Shown in pieces: positions 1 through 11,545 of a DNA stretch of 64,000 nt (its first letter is position 1; each line of letters begins with the position of its first letter). The DNA is from Elymus sibiricus (taxonomy: Eukaryota > Streptophyta > Magnoliopsida > Poales > Poaceae), in NCBI GenBank assembly GCA_039707655.1, contig CM077672.1:354436031-354500030 (forward strand), in the 5' to 3' direction. The notes below the pieces were generated by a model. It was given only the letters and a program-made list of their open reading frames with translations. It made no database searches and had not been told where the DNA came from. The position numbers were made by a program, and so were the translations under genes.

Positions 1-1305
1 GGGCCCCACGAGCCACCAGGGCGCGCCTGGGGGGGCCAGGCGCGCCCTGGTGCCTCGTGGGCCCCACCAAGCCCCATTTGACCTAATTCCTGGACTATAA
101 ATTCCCAAAAAATCCAAAACCCTAAGGGGAGTCCACGATATAGTTTTTCCGCTGCCGCAAGTTTCTGTTCCAGAGAGATCCCATCTGGAGGCCTTCTCCG
201 GTAATCTGCCGGAGGGGGAATCGATCACGGAGGGGCTCTACATCAACCTTGCTGCCCTTCCGATGATGCGTGAGTAGTTCACCACAGACCTACGGGTCCA
301 TAGGCAGTAGCTAGATGGCTTCTTCTCTCTTTTTGATCTTCAATACAATGTTCTCCTCGATGTTCTTGGAGATCTATCCGATGTAATCTCTTTTTGCGAT
401 GTGTTTGTTGGGATCCGGTGAATTGTGAGTTTATGATCAGATTATCTATGAAAGTATTTGAGTCTTTGCTGGTCTCTTTTATGCATGATTATTATAGCCT
501 CGTATTTCTTCTCCGATCTATTGATTTGGTTTGGCCAACTAAGTTGATTTATCTTGCAATGGGAAGAGGTGCTTTGTAGTGGGTTCGATCTTGCGGTGCT
601 CAATCCCAGTGACAGAAGGGGACATGACACGTATGTATCGTTGCTACTAAGGATAACAAGATGGGATCTATTCATTGGGTTTATTAATTCGTGAGTTTGT
701 CTTGTCTACATCATGTCATCATTCTTAAAGCATTACTCTGTTCTTTATGATCTTAATACACTAGATGCATGCTGGATAGCCCATCGATGTGTGGAGTAAT
801 AGTAGTAGATGCAGGCAGGAGTCGGTCTACTAATCTTGGACGTGATGCCTATATACATGATCATTGCCTAGATATCATCATGATTATTTGCTTTCCTATC
901 AATTGCCCAACAGTAATTTGTCTACCCACCGTATGCTATTTTCTCGAGAGAAGCCTCTAGTGAAACCTATGGCCCCCGGGTCTTATCAATCTCAAATTAC
1001 TAAAACCCTAAAAATATTGCTGCCATATTTTGTTTTCTATTTTATTTAGTATTTTTTCTGCAATCTTTCAATCTATCAAATACAATTTAATCTTGCAATC
1101 TTACCGCCAAGGGATTGACAACCCCTTGTTTGCGTTGGGTGCAAGGATTTGTTGTTTGTGTGTAGGTGCTGTTTTAACGAGGTGTTGCGTGATTCTCCTA
1201 CTGGTTCGATAACCTTGGTTTCATAATCGAGGGAAATACTTATCTCTACTGTGCTGCATCATGCCTTCCTTTTCGGGGAAATACCAACGCAAGCTACAAG
1301 TAGCA
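1..1305 (+). repeat. 5' LTR of element 1, 5'-truncated by window edge
   Basis: This stretch is nearly identical to 6545-7847, with only scattered substitutions and small indels visible by eye. It ends at GTAGCA, after which the two copies diverge. Short frames inside it, for example at 394-579 and 769-960, recur in the other LTR copy and carry no recognisable domain, so I do not call genes here. Confidence 0.85.
96..102 (+). promoter_or_regulatory. Putative TATA box in 5' LTR of element 1
   Basis: TATAAAT follows a GC-rich U3 segment. The same motif sits at 6640-6646 in the 3' LTR. Position within the LTR fits a U3 promoter; this is inferred from sequence only. Confidence 0.5.
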
Positions 1306-1316
1306 GGAAGAATTTC

Positions 1317-1334
1317 TGGCACCGTTGCCGGGGA
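1317..1334 (+). other. Primer binding site, tRNA-Asp type (element 1)
   Basis: TGGCACCGTTGCCGGGGA matches the complement of the plant tRNA-Asp 3' end with one mismatch (A for G at the fifth base). It lies 11 bases after the end of the 5' LTR, where minus-strand synthesis should be primed. Element 5 has the same type of site at 59301. Confidence 0.75.
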
Positions 1335-1543
1335 GACATCATCAACATCATCCAAGTACCTTTGCTCAAACACTCATCTCCTTGCATTTACTTTATTTAC
1401 TTTATTTGCTATTTGCCTCTCGTTTTCATCTACCCCACTTCTAAAATATTTTTACAAAAATACAAAAATATTTTCCGTTTGCCTTTTTGCGTGTTTTTCT
1501 ATTTGCCTTTTTGTTTGCTTGCTATCTTGTTTGCGTAGTCACG

Positions 1544-3628
1544 ATGTCTCAAGAAAATACAAAATTGTGTGATTTTTCCAATACTAATAATAATGATTTT
1601 ATTAGTACTCCGATTGCTCCTCCCGCCACTAGTGCGGAGACTTGTGATATTAATGCCGCTTTGCTAAATCTTGTCATGAAAGATCAATTTTCCGGTAGTC
1701 CTAATGAAGATGCCGCATCCCATCTTAATACTTTCGTAGAATTGTGCGACATGCAAAAGAAAAAAGATGTGGATAATGATATTGTGAAATTAAAATTATT
1801 CCCGTTCTCATTGCGGGATCGTGCTAAAATCTGGTTTTCTTCTTTACCATGAAATAGTATCGATTCTTGGGATAGGTGTAAAGATGCTTTTATTACTAAA
1901 TATTTTCCTCCCACGAAAATTATTTCTCTAAGAAATCAAATTATGAATTTTAAGCAACTTGATCATGAACATGTTGCCCAATCTTGGGAGAGGATGAAAT
2001 TAATGATAAGAAATTGCCCTACTCTTGGTTTAAATTTATAGATGATCATACAAAAAATTTATGCGGGATTGAATTTTGTTTCTAGAAATCTTTTAGATTC
2101 CGCCGCGGGTGGTACGTTTATGGAAATTACTTTGGGTGAATCTACTAAATTGCTTGATAATATTATGGCTAATTATTCACAATGGCATACTGAAAGAGTT
2201 CCTACTAGAAAGAAAGTGAATTCCGTTGAAGAAATTAATACTTTGAATGATAAAGTTGATGCTCTTATTAAAATGGTTGCTAGTAAAAATGTTCCTATTG
2301 ATCCTAATGATGTGCCTTTGTCTACTTTGATTGAGCAAAATAATGATCCCGTAGATGTGAATTTTGTCTCACGAAACAATTTTGGTAATAATGCTTATAG
2401 AGGTAATTTCAATGCTAGACCGTTTCCCGGAAATTCCACTAATAATTATGGCAATACTTACCGTAATTCCTACAATAATAATAGGATACCTTCTGATCTT
2501 GAAAGTAATATTAAAGAATTTATTAGTGCTCAAAAAGTTTTCAATGCTATGGTAGAAGAAAAATTGAGTAAACTTGATGATATGGCTAGGAGCATTGATA
2601 GAATTACTCATGATGTGGAAAATTTTAAGATAAAAATTCTGCCACCTAAAATTGATATTAGTTAATCAATTAAAGCTTTACATGTCTCCATGGATGAGAG
2701 TAAGAAAAGAACCGCTATGCTAAGAGCTAAACGAGAATTTTTAGAAAAAGTGATTCCTCCCGGTTTTTATCGTAGTAATGATGAAGAACTTAAAATGATT
2801 GGTGTTTAATCTATTGATTATTTATTTAGTAATATAAAACTTGATGAAAAGGGGACTGGAGAAGAGTCAACTTTAATTAGTAGGCGTCCCCATGATTCGG
2901 AGGGTGACATTCTTGATAAGAAAATTGAAAAAAGTGGGTTTGGAGAGGTAAAAACTTTAAATAGCGATGTGCCCACTCTCTTGGATTACAAAGACTTTAA
3001 TTATGATAATTGTTATTTGATTGAGTGTATTTCTTTGCTGCAATCCATGTTAAATTCACCCAATGCTTATGAGCAAAATAAAGCTTTTACTAAACACATC
3101 GTAGAAGCATTAATGAAAGCGTTAGAAGAGAAACTTGAGCTAGAGATTTCCATTCCTAGAAAATTACATGATGAATGGGAACCCACCATTAAAGTTAAGA
3201 TTAAAAATTATGAGTGCAATGCTTTATGTGATTTGGGTGCTAGTGTTTCTACAATTTCAAAATCTCTATGTGATGTGTTAGGGTTTACCGATATGGATGA
3301 ATGCTCTCTTAATTTGCATCTTGCGGATTCTACTATTAAACAGCCCTTGGGAAGAATTAATGATGTTCTTATTCGTGCAAATATAAATTATGTGCCCATT
3401 GATTTTATTGTGCTTGATATTCATTGCAATCCTACTTGCCCCATAATACTTGGTAGACCGTTTTTACGAACTATATGTGCTGTTATTGATATGAAAGAAG
3501 GGAATATAAAATTTCAATTTCCACTAAAGAAAGGTATGGAGAATTTCCCTAGAAAAATAATTAAAGCACCATATGAATCCATTATGAGGGCCACTTATGG
3601 AATCAACTTGAAAGATGACAACACTTGA
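1544..3628 (+). pseudogene. gag-protease of element 1, four premature stops
   Basis: One reading frame runs from the ATG at 1544 to 3628, interrupted by stops at 1850-1852, 2039-2041, 2663-2665 and 2807-2809 with no frameshift. The N-terminal half is a retrotransposon gag domain (LFPFSLRDRAKIWFSSLP, then a tract with AFITKYFPP and QSWERMK). The middle is Asn- and Gly-rich, typical of a nucleic-acid binding tail without a clear zinc knuckle. The C-terminal part is an aspartic protease with CDLGASVSTI as the catalytic motif and a later IILGRPFL flap-side motif. Upstream in-frame codons begin with TTG, so the ATG at 1544 (just after GTCACG) is the best start. At least two stops are explained by single C-to-T changes (CGA to TGA, CAA to TAA). 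The family would normally continue into RT, which is absent here. Confidence 0.8.
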
Positions 3629-4288
3629 AACTATGCATTATGCCTAGCTTGGGGCATAAAACAATAGCGCTTGTTAGGAGGCAACCCAATGAGTAAAATA
3701 AATTTTTGTTAAAGTTTCTGTTATGGTGTGTTTTTACTGTAATTCTACTGGTATGATGGTGTTTTTGTGTTTTTAATTAGTGTTTGTGCTAAGTGGAACC
3801 TTTGGGATGATTTGGAACATAGTATGATTGATGCTGTTTGAAAAACAAAAACTTTTGCGTCCGGTACAGAAAATTTGTTTCTGTACTGGAGCGTGAAAAA
3901 AATATAAATTTTTTACCCAGTATTGGTATATGAATTTCCCACGTTTTCCTAATTTTTCAGAATATTTGGAGTTACAGAAGTATGGTTTCTAAATAGATTG
4001 CTACAGACTGTTCTGTTTTTGACAGATTCTGTTTTTGATGTGTTGCTTGCTTGTTTTGATGAATCTATGGATTGTATCGGGGGGTATAAGCCATGGTGAA
4101 GTTGGAGTGCAGTAGGTTTAATGCAAAAATAAAATATGAATGGGTTTGCAACAGTACTTATAGTAGTGATTTGTTTTATTATACTAACGGATCTCACGAA
4201 GGTTTTGTTGAGTTTTGTGTGATTGAAGTTTTCAAGTTTTGGGTGAGATCACGATGGATGAAGGAATATGGAGTAGCAAGAGCCTAAG

Positions 4289-4372
4289 CTTGGGGATGCC
4301 CGAGGCACCCCAAGGTAAAATTCTAGGAAGACTCAAGCGTCTAAGCTTGGGGATGCCCCGGAAGGCATCCCC
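4289..4372 (+). repeat. Two GCTTGGGGATGCC hairpins, similar to the polypurine tract
   Basis: At 4289-4314 CTTGGGGATGCC is followed by CGA and GGCACCCCAAG. At about 4348-4372 GGGGATGCC pairs perfectly with GGCATCCCC. The left arm (CTTGGGGATGC) is the same sequence that directly precedes the 3' LTR at 6261-6271. Confidence 0.7.
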
Positions 4373-4559
4373 TCTTTATTCTACCAACCATCGGTAATTT
4401 TACTTGGAGCTATATTTTTATTCATCACATGATATGTGTTTTGCTTGGAGCGTCGTGTATTATATGAGTATTTGCTTTGCTTGCTGTTTAGTTTGTCACA
4501 ATCATGTTTGCTGGACACACCTATTTTGAGAGAGCCACACGTTATCATCATGATTTGTT

Positions 4560-4935
4560 AGAATACTCTTTGTGGTTCACTTAAATTTTTTGAGCTAGGC
4601 AGTTGCTCTAGTGCTTCACTTAAATCTTTTTGAGCACGGTGGTGGATATATTTTGTAGAAATTAACTTTCATGCTTCACTTATATTATTTTGAAAGTTGT
4701 TAAAATTTTAAAGAAATTTGCTCTCATGCTTCACTTAAATTATTTTGAGAGTTGAGAAAATTTTGAAGAAATGAATTCTCTTGCTTCACTTATATTATTT
4801 TGAGAATTGATAAGATGAAATTTTGAAGAAATGAATTCTCTTGCTTCACTTATATTATTTTGAGAATTGTTAAGACTGAAATTTTGAAGAAATATTTGCA
4901 CTCTCATGCTTCACTTATATCTTTTTGAGAGTTGA
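4560..4935 (+). repeat. Tandem array, about seven units of 55-70 bp
   Basis: GCTTCACTTA followed by an A/T tract and TTTTGAG recurs about every 55 to 70 bases, with spacers such as GAAATTTTGAAGAAATGAAT. The two central units are nearly identical, indicating recent slippage or unequal exchange. No coding potential is seen. Confidence 0.75.
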
Positions 4936-6249
4936 TGTGGTAATTAATAGTAACGGTAATTTGCACGAGATATGAATTTGGTCCCAAAGTGATGAATATT
5001 CAAGAGGGATATAGATAAAAACTTTCATATAGATCATTGGATAGGATGAGTGTGATTCCTTGCAATAGTTTTGCGATATGGAAGTAGTAATATGTGAATG
5101 ATGTTAGTGAGTAATTGTGGTTTAGTAAGAATATTGGTGTTAAGGTTTGTGATTCCCTATGCATGCACGTTAAGTTAATAGTTATGCAACGAAATTACAT
5201 CCTACTTATGGTGCATTATTCGGTGTTAGTTATGTTCAATGCATGTTTATGACCATTTTCGTTTTTTGGTTGGTCGCTTCTCAATCTATTTGCTAGCCTT
5301 CATTTGTACTAAGCGGAAAACTGCTTGTGCATCCAAACTCCTTAAACCCAGTTTTGCCAATTGAGTCCACCATACCTACCTATATGCGGTATTCCAATGC
5401 CGTTCCAAGTAAATTTGCGTGTGCCAACTCTAAATTTCAAAATAACATTTCTGTTTTGTGTGCTCGTACCACTCATGAAGCGGAGGGGGTGGCCAATTTT
5501 TTCCATGCTAGGAGGATTATTCTCACGATGAGTGTTTATTCACTTGTCGTTGCACGAGAGTGTGGTGGTATTAGGGATGCCCAGTCCCGCATTGAAATCA
5601 AAAATTAATAAACAACAAAATTCCTTGGAAAGTGTTGGTTTGGAGGGCACCCGTGGATACGGCTAGCCATGGATTGTGAAAGAAATGGTGGAAAGGAAAT
5701 TAATTTTACTTTCTGTTTGGGAACCGCCTATAGTTGTTCTAGCATGGAAGATATTGGAAATTCTCATTCGTTTTCGTTGACAGGAAAAGCATGCCTCCCA
5801 AAATATTTTTATCTCTTTAATTTCAACTTTGAGCTCTGGCACATTTGACAAATCTCTGCTTCCCTCTGCGAAGGGCCTATCGATTTACTTTTGTGCAATT
5901 TTTATTTTTCTTGAGTCTCCATCTTCTCTTACAAAAGCACCAACTAGGGAACACTATAGTCATACTTGTGCATTGGATGTAGCTAATTTCGAGTGTGTTT
6001 CATGAATGGATCAATGATTGAGCATAATGGGCTTGGGATAACTTTCTTTAGCATTGATATTTTGAAAGACATGGTTGCTTGTTAGCATTGTTTGAGTATT
6101 GATGTTTTCATGTCAAATTATAGACTATTGCTTTGAATCATTCTAGTCCATTATCCATGCTACAAAAGATAAACAATATGAGATAAATATGATGGGCGGC
6201 ATTCCACATCAAAAATTCTGTTTTTATCATTTACCTACTCGAGGACGAG

Positions 6250-6271
6250 CAGGAATTATGCTTGGGGATGC
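6250..6271 (+). other. Polypurine tract before 3' LTR of element 1
   Basis: AGGAATTATGCTTGGGGATGC lies directly against the TGATACG start of the 3' LTR. It is interrupted by pyrimidines but occupies the plus-strand priming position. Confidence 0.55.
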
Positions 6272-7847
6272 TGATACGTCTCCGACGTATCTATAATTTT
6301 TGATTGTTCCATGCTGTTATAATATCAATCTTGGATGTTTTTATAATCATTTACAGCAATTTATATCATTTTTGGAGACTAACCTATTAACTCAGTGCCC
6401 AGTGCCAGTTGCTGTTTTCTGTCCTGTTTTGTTTCACAGAAAATCGATATCAAACGAAGTCCAAATACAGTGAAACTTTTTGGAGATTTTTTCTTGGGCA
6501 TGAAGAATACTGGAAGCTTCGGGAGGAGGCCAGAAGACCTTGGTGGGCCCCACGAGCCATCAGGGCGCGCCTGGGGGGGGGCAGGCGCGCCCTGGTGCCT
6601 CGTGGGCCCACCAAGCCCCGTTTGACCTAATTCCTGGACTATAAATTCCCAAAAATCCAAAACCCTAGGGGGAGTCCACGAAATACTTTTTCCGCTGCCG
6701 CAAGTTTCTGTTCCAGAGAGATCCCATCTGGAGGCCTTTTCCGGTAATCTGCCGGAGGGGGAATCGATCACGGAGGGGCTCTACATCAACCTTGCTGCCC
6801 TTCCAATGATGCGTGAGTAGTTCACCACAGACCTACGGGTCCATAGGCAGTAGCTAGATGGCTTCTTCTCTCTTTTTGATCTTCAATACAATGTTCTCCT
6901 CGATGTTCTTGGAGATCTATCCGATGTAATCTCTTTTTGCGGTGTGTTTGTTGAGATCCGATGAATTGTGAGTTTATGATCTGATTATCTTTGAAAGTAT
7001 TTGAGTCCTTGCTGGTATCTTTATGCATGATTATTATAACCTCGTATTTCTTCTCCGATCTATTGATTTGGTTTGGCCAACTAAGTTGATTTATCTTGCA
7101 ATGGGAAGAGGTGCTTTGTAGTGGGTTCGATCTTGCGGTGCTCAATCCCAGTGACAGAAGGGGACATGACACGTATGTATCGTTGCTACTAAGGATAACA
7201 AGATGGGATCTATTCATTGGGTTTATTAATTCGTGAGTTTGTCTTGTCTACATCATGTCATCGTTCTTAAAGCATTACTCTGTTCTTTATGATCTTAATA
7301 CAATAGATGCATGCTGGATAGCCCATCAATGTGTGGAGTAATAGTAGTAGATGCAGGAAGGAGTCGGTCTACTACTCTTGGACGTGATGCCTATATACAT
7401 GATCATTGCCTAGATATCGTCATGATTATTTGCTTTTCTATCAATTGCCCAACAGTAATTTGTCTACCCACCGTATGCTATTTTCTCGAGAGAAGCCTCT
7501 AGTGAAACCTATGGCCCCCGGGTCTTATCAATCTCAAATTACTAAAACCCTAAAAATATTGCTGCCATATTTTGTTTTCTATTTTATTTAGTATTGTTGC
7601 TGCAATCTTTCAATCTATCAAATACAATTTAATCTTGCAATCTTACCGCCAAGGGATTGACAACCCCTTGTTTGCGTTGGGTGCAAGGATTTGTTGTTTG
7701 TGTGTAGGTGCTGTTTTAACGAGGTGTTGCGTGATTCTCCTACTGGTTCGATAACCTTGGATTCATAATCGAGGGAAATACTTATCTCTACTGTGCTGCA
7801 TCATCCCTTCCTCTTCAGGGAAATACCAACGCAAGCTACAAGTAGAA
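6272..7847 (+). repeat. 3' LTR of element 1 (about 1576 bp)
   Basis: It starts TGATACGTCTCCGACGTATC and matches the 5' copy to CAAGCTACAAGTAG, after which expected CA reads AA. The TATA box is at 6640-6646. The next bases CCCTC are the right-hand target duplication candidate; its partner lies left of the window. Confidence 0.85.
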
Positions 7848-7915
7848 CCCTCCCCCGCCCCCCGGCAGAGTACCGAAAAAGGCCTCCAGATGGGATCGCG
7901 AAAGAACAGAGGCTT
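7848..7915 (-). repeat. LTR X fragment, left part (minus strand)
   Basis: The reverse complement reads GCCTCTGTTC, GATCCCATCTGGAGGCC and CTCTGCCGG, which matches the R/U5 part of the element 1 LTR (compare 6700-6760) with divergence. It continues 30826-31250, the same LTR interrupted by element 2. Element 1 is inserted at its left edge and element 2 at its right edge. Confidence 0.75.
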
Positions 7916-9496
7916 TGAAAGCACATTTGCTCCCTTGGTGGTTTTGGTAATTCCTAACAACATATATCTCATTGAACTAATGTCCATTCAAGTTAAGATT
8001 TCAGGATGTTCAATGATTGGCATGGCATGGACTGGAGATGTGGACCCCTAAAATGCTAAGGACAAGCATTGGCAAAAGATCAAGACTCTACATTTTTGGT
8101 TTAGTGATCCAAGATCACATTGAGTCCGTAGGAAAGCCAATACTATTAAAAGGGGATGAGGTGTTGCTTAATTGTCTTTTTGCTCAAGTGCTTAGTGATA
8201 GTACTCCTAAACCCTCAACCACTCTCTCTACCCAAAGTTGTCCAAAACCTACATTCCAACTCGACCCCACCGAAACTCTCTATCTGGCCCCACCGAGTTC
8301 ATCCAGACTTAGCCACTTCCAAAACCCTAACAAATTGGATCCACCAAAATGGATCTCGGTCCCACTGAGATGGCCTTGCCAACTCTCTGTAATCGTTTGC
8401 ATTCACTTCGGTCCCACCGAGTCTTGCAAATCGGTCTCACCGAGATGGCTTGCCAAGTCTCTGTTGCCTTATTGCTTCACTTCGGTCCAACCGAGTTGAT
8501 GCAATCGGTGCCACCGAGATTAGATTTGCCCTAAGCCATTGCACTTTGGTCCATCCAAGTTGTTCCTATCGGTCCCACCGAGATGCCTAACGTTCATATC
8601 TTTTACACAGTTCGGTGCTACCGAGTCTTCTGAATCGGTGCCACCGAGTTGGGTCAAAAGTGTGTAACGGTTGGATTTTGTGTGGAGGCTATATATACCC
8701 CTCCACCACCTCCTTCTCTTGAAGGAGAGCCATCAGAACGTGCCTACAATTCCACCATACATTTTCTGAGAGAGAACCACCTACTCATGTGTTGAGATCA
8801 AGAGATTCCATTCCTACCATTTGAACCTTGATTTCTAGCCTATCCCAAGTTGCTTTCCACTCAAATCCTTCTTCCACCATAGCCAAATCTGTGAGGAGTT
8901 GTTTGAGTGCTGGGAAGTCTATCATTTGAAGCACAAGAGCAAGGAGTTCATCAACAACACACCGTCTATTACCTTTTGGAGAGTGGTGTCTCCTAGATTG
9001 GTTAGGTGTCACTTGGGAGCCTCCAACATGATGTGGAGTTGAACCAAGGAGTTTGTAAGGGCAAGGAGATCGCCTACTTCGTGAAGATCTACCCCGAGTG
9101 AGGCTAGTCCTTCATGGACGTAAGCCATGGTGGAATAGACAAGGTTGCTTCTTCGTGGACCCTCTGTGGGTGGAGCCCTCCGTGGACTGGCGCAGCCGTT
9201 ACCCTTCGTGGGTTGAAGTCTCCATCAACGTGGACGTACGATAGCACCACCTATCGGAACCATGCCAAAAAACACCGTGTTTTCATTGCGTTTGAAATCT
9301 CCGATCCCCTCCTTTACTTACATATGCAATTGCTTACTTTCCGCTGCTATACTCTTAGAATTGCATGTGTATGGTGATGGTTGACTTGTGTTAATTCTAA
9401 AATCTGCCAACAACTAAAATTGGGAAAAGGTTAGGTTTTATTTGGTCAAGTAGTCTAATCACCCCCCCCCCCTCTAGACATACTTTTGATCCTACA
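7916..9496 (+). repeat. 5' LTR of element 2 (1581 bp)
   Basis: It matches 29247-30825 along its length. The U3 part (8270-8655) carries at least nine copies of a TCGGT-N3-ACCGA palindrome. A TATA box follows at 8690. A C homopolymer (about 9462-9472) lies near the 3' end in both LTR copies. Confidence 0.9.
8690..8697 (+). promoter_or_regulatory. TATA box, 5' LTR of element 2
   Basis: GGAGGCTATATATACCCC is conserved at 30020-30027 in the 3' LTR. It directly follows the palindrome array, the normal arrangement of a U3 promoter. Confidence 0.65.
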
Positions 9497-9498
9497 AG

Positions 9499-9510
9499 TG
9501 GTATCAGAGC
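9499..9510 (+). other. Primer binding site, tRNA-iMet type (element 2)
   Basis: TGGTATCAGAGC is the standard plant initiator tRNA-Met complement and begins 2 bases after the LTR ends at CCTACA. Confidence 0.9.
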
Positions 9511-9580
9511 TTTGATCTCTGTAAGCCTTGATTTCCATTGCTTTGGTGATCATAGCCTTGGTTTCACAACCTACGAGAGT

Positions 9581-11545
9581 ATGGCATCTAGTGAGGGTAA
9601 CTATCACCGTAGAGGTCCATATTTTGATGGTACAAACTTTGCTAGTTGGAAACATAAGATGAAAATGCATATTCTTGGTCATAACCCCACCGTTTGGGCT
9701 ATTGTTCATGTTGGCTTGCAAGGTGATTTCTTTGAGGATGGCAAGGAACCGGATCGTGAAGCAACCCCGGAAGAATTGAAGATGTTGCAATACAATTCTC
9801 AAGCTTGTGACATTCTCTTCAACGGATTATGCCCCGAAGAGTTCAACAAAATTAGCCGCCTCGAGAATGCAAAGGAAATTTGGGATACTTTGGTTGATAT
9901 GCATGAGGGTACCGAGTCCGTCAAGGAATCTAAGTTGGATGTGCTTCAAAGTTAACTTGACAAGTTCAAGATGAAGGATGGTCAAGGAGTCATTGAGATG
10001 TACTCTAGGCTTGCTCTCATCACAAATGAGATTGCTGGTTTAGGAAGTGAAGAGGTGACCGACAAATTCATCATCAAGAAGATACTTAGAGCTTTGGATG
10101 GAAAATATGATACCGTCTGCACATTGATCCAAATGATGCCAAATTACAAAGATCTCAAGCCCACGGAAGTCATTGGAAGGATTGTTGCTCATGAAATGTC
10201 ACTCAAGGACAAAGAGGAGCTACACAACAAATCAAGTGGTGCTTACAAAGTCTCAACCGATGTTCCAACAACTTCAAGTGACAAGCTAGTATCCAATGAA
10301 GAGATTAGCCAAATGGTGAAAAGATTCAACAAGTTCTACAAGAACAAAGGGAAAGAAAGAAGCTCTAGCTCAAGACACTATGAGAGAAGATCATCAAGTC
10401 GTGACCGTAATTGCTACAATTGTGGAAAACCCGGACACTATTCCAATGAGTGTACGGCTCCCTACAAGAAAAGAGACGAATCACCAAGAGGAAGACATAG
10501 AAGATATGAATCACCTCACAAAGAGAGAAGGAGTAGAGACGATCGTTATGAACGAAGACACTCTCGAAGAAGCAAGGATTCGGAGAGGAAGGGCAAGTCA
10601 TCAAGGAGCTACACAAGTAGAAGACATCAAGCTCATGTTGGTGAATGGGTTTCCGGCTCCGACTCCGACAACCACTCCGAGAGAAGTTATCACTCTAACT
10701 CCGACTATAGTCAAGATGAAGGTGTTGCCGGACTTGCTCTTGTGTCATCCCACTCCTATAATCTATTTGACTCACCAAATGAAGGGATTGGAAGATGCTT
10801 CATGGCAAGTGGCCCCAAGGTATCACACCCCGAGTATCTTGATTTCAATAGTGATGAAGATGATTTGCATGGTGATGATGATTTACTTATTATAGAGCTA
10901 GCTAGTGATGTGAGCTATAATGAAAATGCTAGTAATAATGATAGTCAAGAGGAAACGAGTGACAATGCTATGAAGGAGATTGAGCGTCTAACTAAAGAAC
11001 TAAAAACTCCTAAGTTAGCTCATGAAACAACTCAAGAGGATCATAGAGAACTTCTAAGAACTCATGAGAAGCTACGCTTCGAAAAGCTAAATTTAGAGCA
11101 AGAGCATGAGTTTCTTAAAGCTATCAATGACGATCTTCGAAAGAAGAGTTCTTCATATCTTGCCAAGCGTTTACTCTTGTCTACCTTTATGCCACAAGTT
11201 AAACCTAAGCAAACTAGCAACAAGGGTAAAAATGGTTCTACCTCTAGTAGTAACAATCACAATGCTAAATCCAATGTTGTTGCTTCTAGTAGTTCTATTG
11301 ATTCCACTAATGATTCTCTTAGCCAAGTTACACTTGAGCAAGAAAATATGCTATTGAAAGGAATTATAGAAAAAGGTGTCTACAAGAGTCTTGCCAGGAG
11401 TAAGCAATTTGAGGAAATTATGTGCAAGCAAGGAAGGCACCGGAAGAACCAAGGTGTTGGTTTTGAACGAAAGTTCAATGCCAATGGAGTTGAGTGGGAA
11501 GAAGATCCCCAAGACGAAGTTTGTTCCTCAACAAGAGAAGTATGA
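9581..11545 (+). pseudogene. gag of element 2, copia type, one in-frame stop
   Basis: The frame opens at the ATG at 9581 and ends at 11545. The only internal stop is TAA at 9953-9955, most simply a CAA to TAA change. The first 300 residues are a UBN2-like copia gag: FDGTNFASWKHKMKMHI, CDILFNGLCPEEFNKI, AKEIWDTLVDMHEGT. A Ser/Arg-rich tract follows, then a CCHC zinc knuckle CYNCGKPGHYSNEC (at about 10411-10452), another RS-like tract and a coiled-coil-prone segment with Glu/Lys heptads. The gag would form the particle and bind RNA. Near 11500 the coding signal passes into another frame (about 11480-11579, KFVPQQEKYDSTSF), so the C-terminus shown here is probably shifted. A gag this long without protease fits a non-autonomous copia derivative. 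Confidence 0.8.

Larger units (their letters stand above)
3629..6271 (+). other. Noncoding internal region of element 1 (no pol or env)
   Basis: After the protease there is AT-rich sequence with no RT, RNase H or integrase motif in any frame. It starts with GCTTGGGGCAT and a GGAGGCAACCCAAT stretch that I associate with grass Athila-like elements. It holds two hairpins (4289-4372), a tandem array (4560-4935) and a 93-codon frame at 5327-5608 with no domain I recognise. The region seems to replace pol in this non-autonomous element. Confidence 0.7.
1..7847 (+). mobile_element. Element 1: gypsy LTR retrotransposon without pol, left end outside window
   Basis: The element reads 5' LTR (partial), primer binding site, gag-protease, long noncoding stretch, polypurine tract, 3' LTR. 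The two LTR copies align from base 1 with base 6545 up to about 1305 and 7847, so roughly 270 bases of the 5' LTR lie outside the window. The tRNA-Asp type primer site and the CDLGAS protease motif fit the Athila-like gypsy lineage; the LTR start TGATACGTCTCCGACG resembles the Sabrina/WHAM group as I remember it, but I cannot confirm the family. No reverse transcriptase, RNase H or integrase is present between 3629 and 6271, so it would need enzymes from a relative. It sits inside the minus-strand LTR called X, whose remnant begins at 7848. Confidence 0.85.

Noticed and set aside
394..2380. Short open frames in the LTRs and gag of element 1 (for example 394-579, 769-960, 1030-1212)
   Set aside because: They recur in both LTR copies or lie in the wrong frame over gag and show no domain.
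5327..5608. 93-codon frame in element 1 noncoding region as an env-like gene
   Set aside because: No signal peptide, no membrane segment and no similarity I can recognise; it starts from a non-ATG codon.
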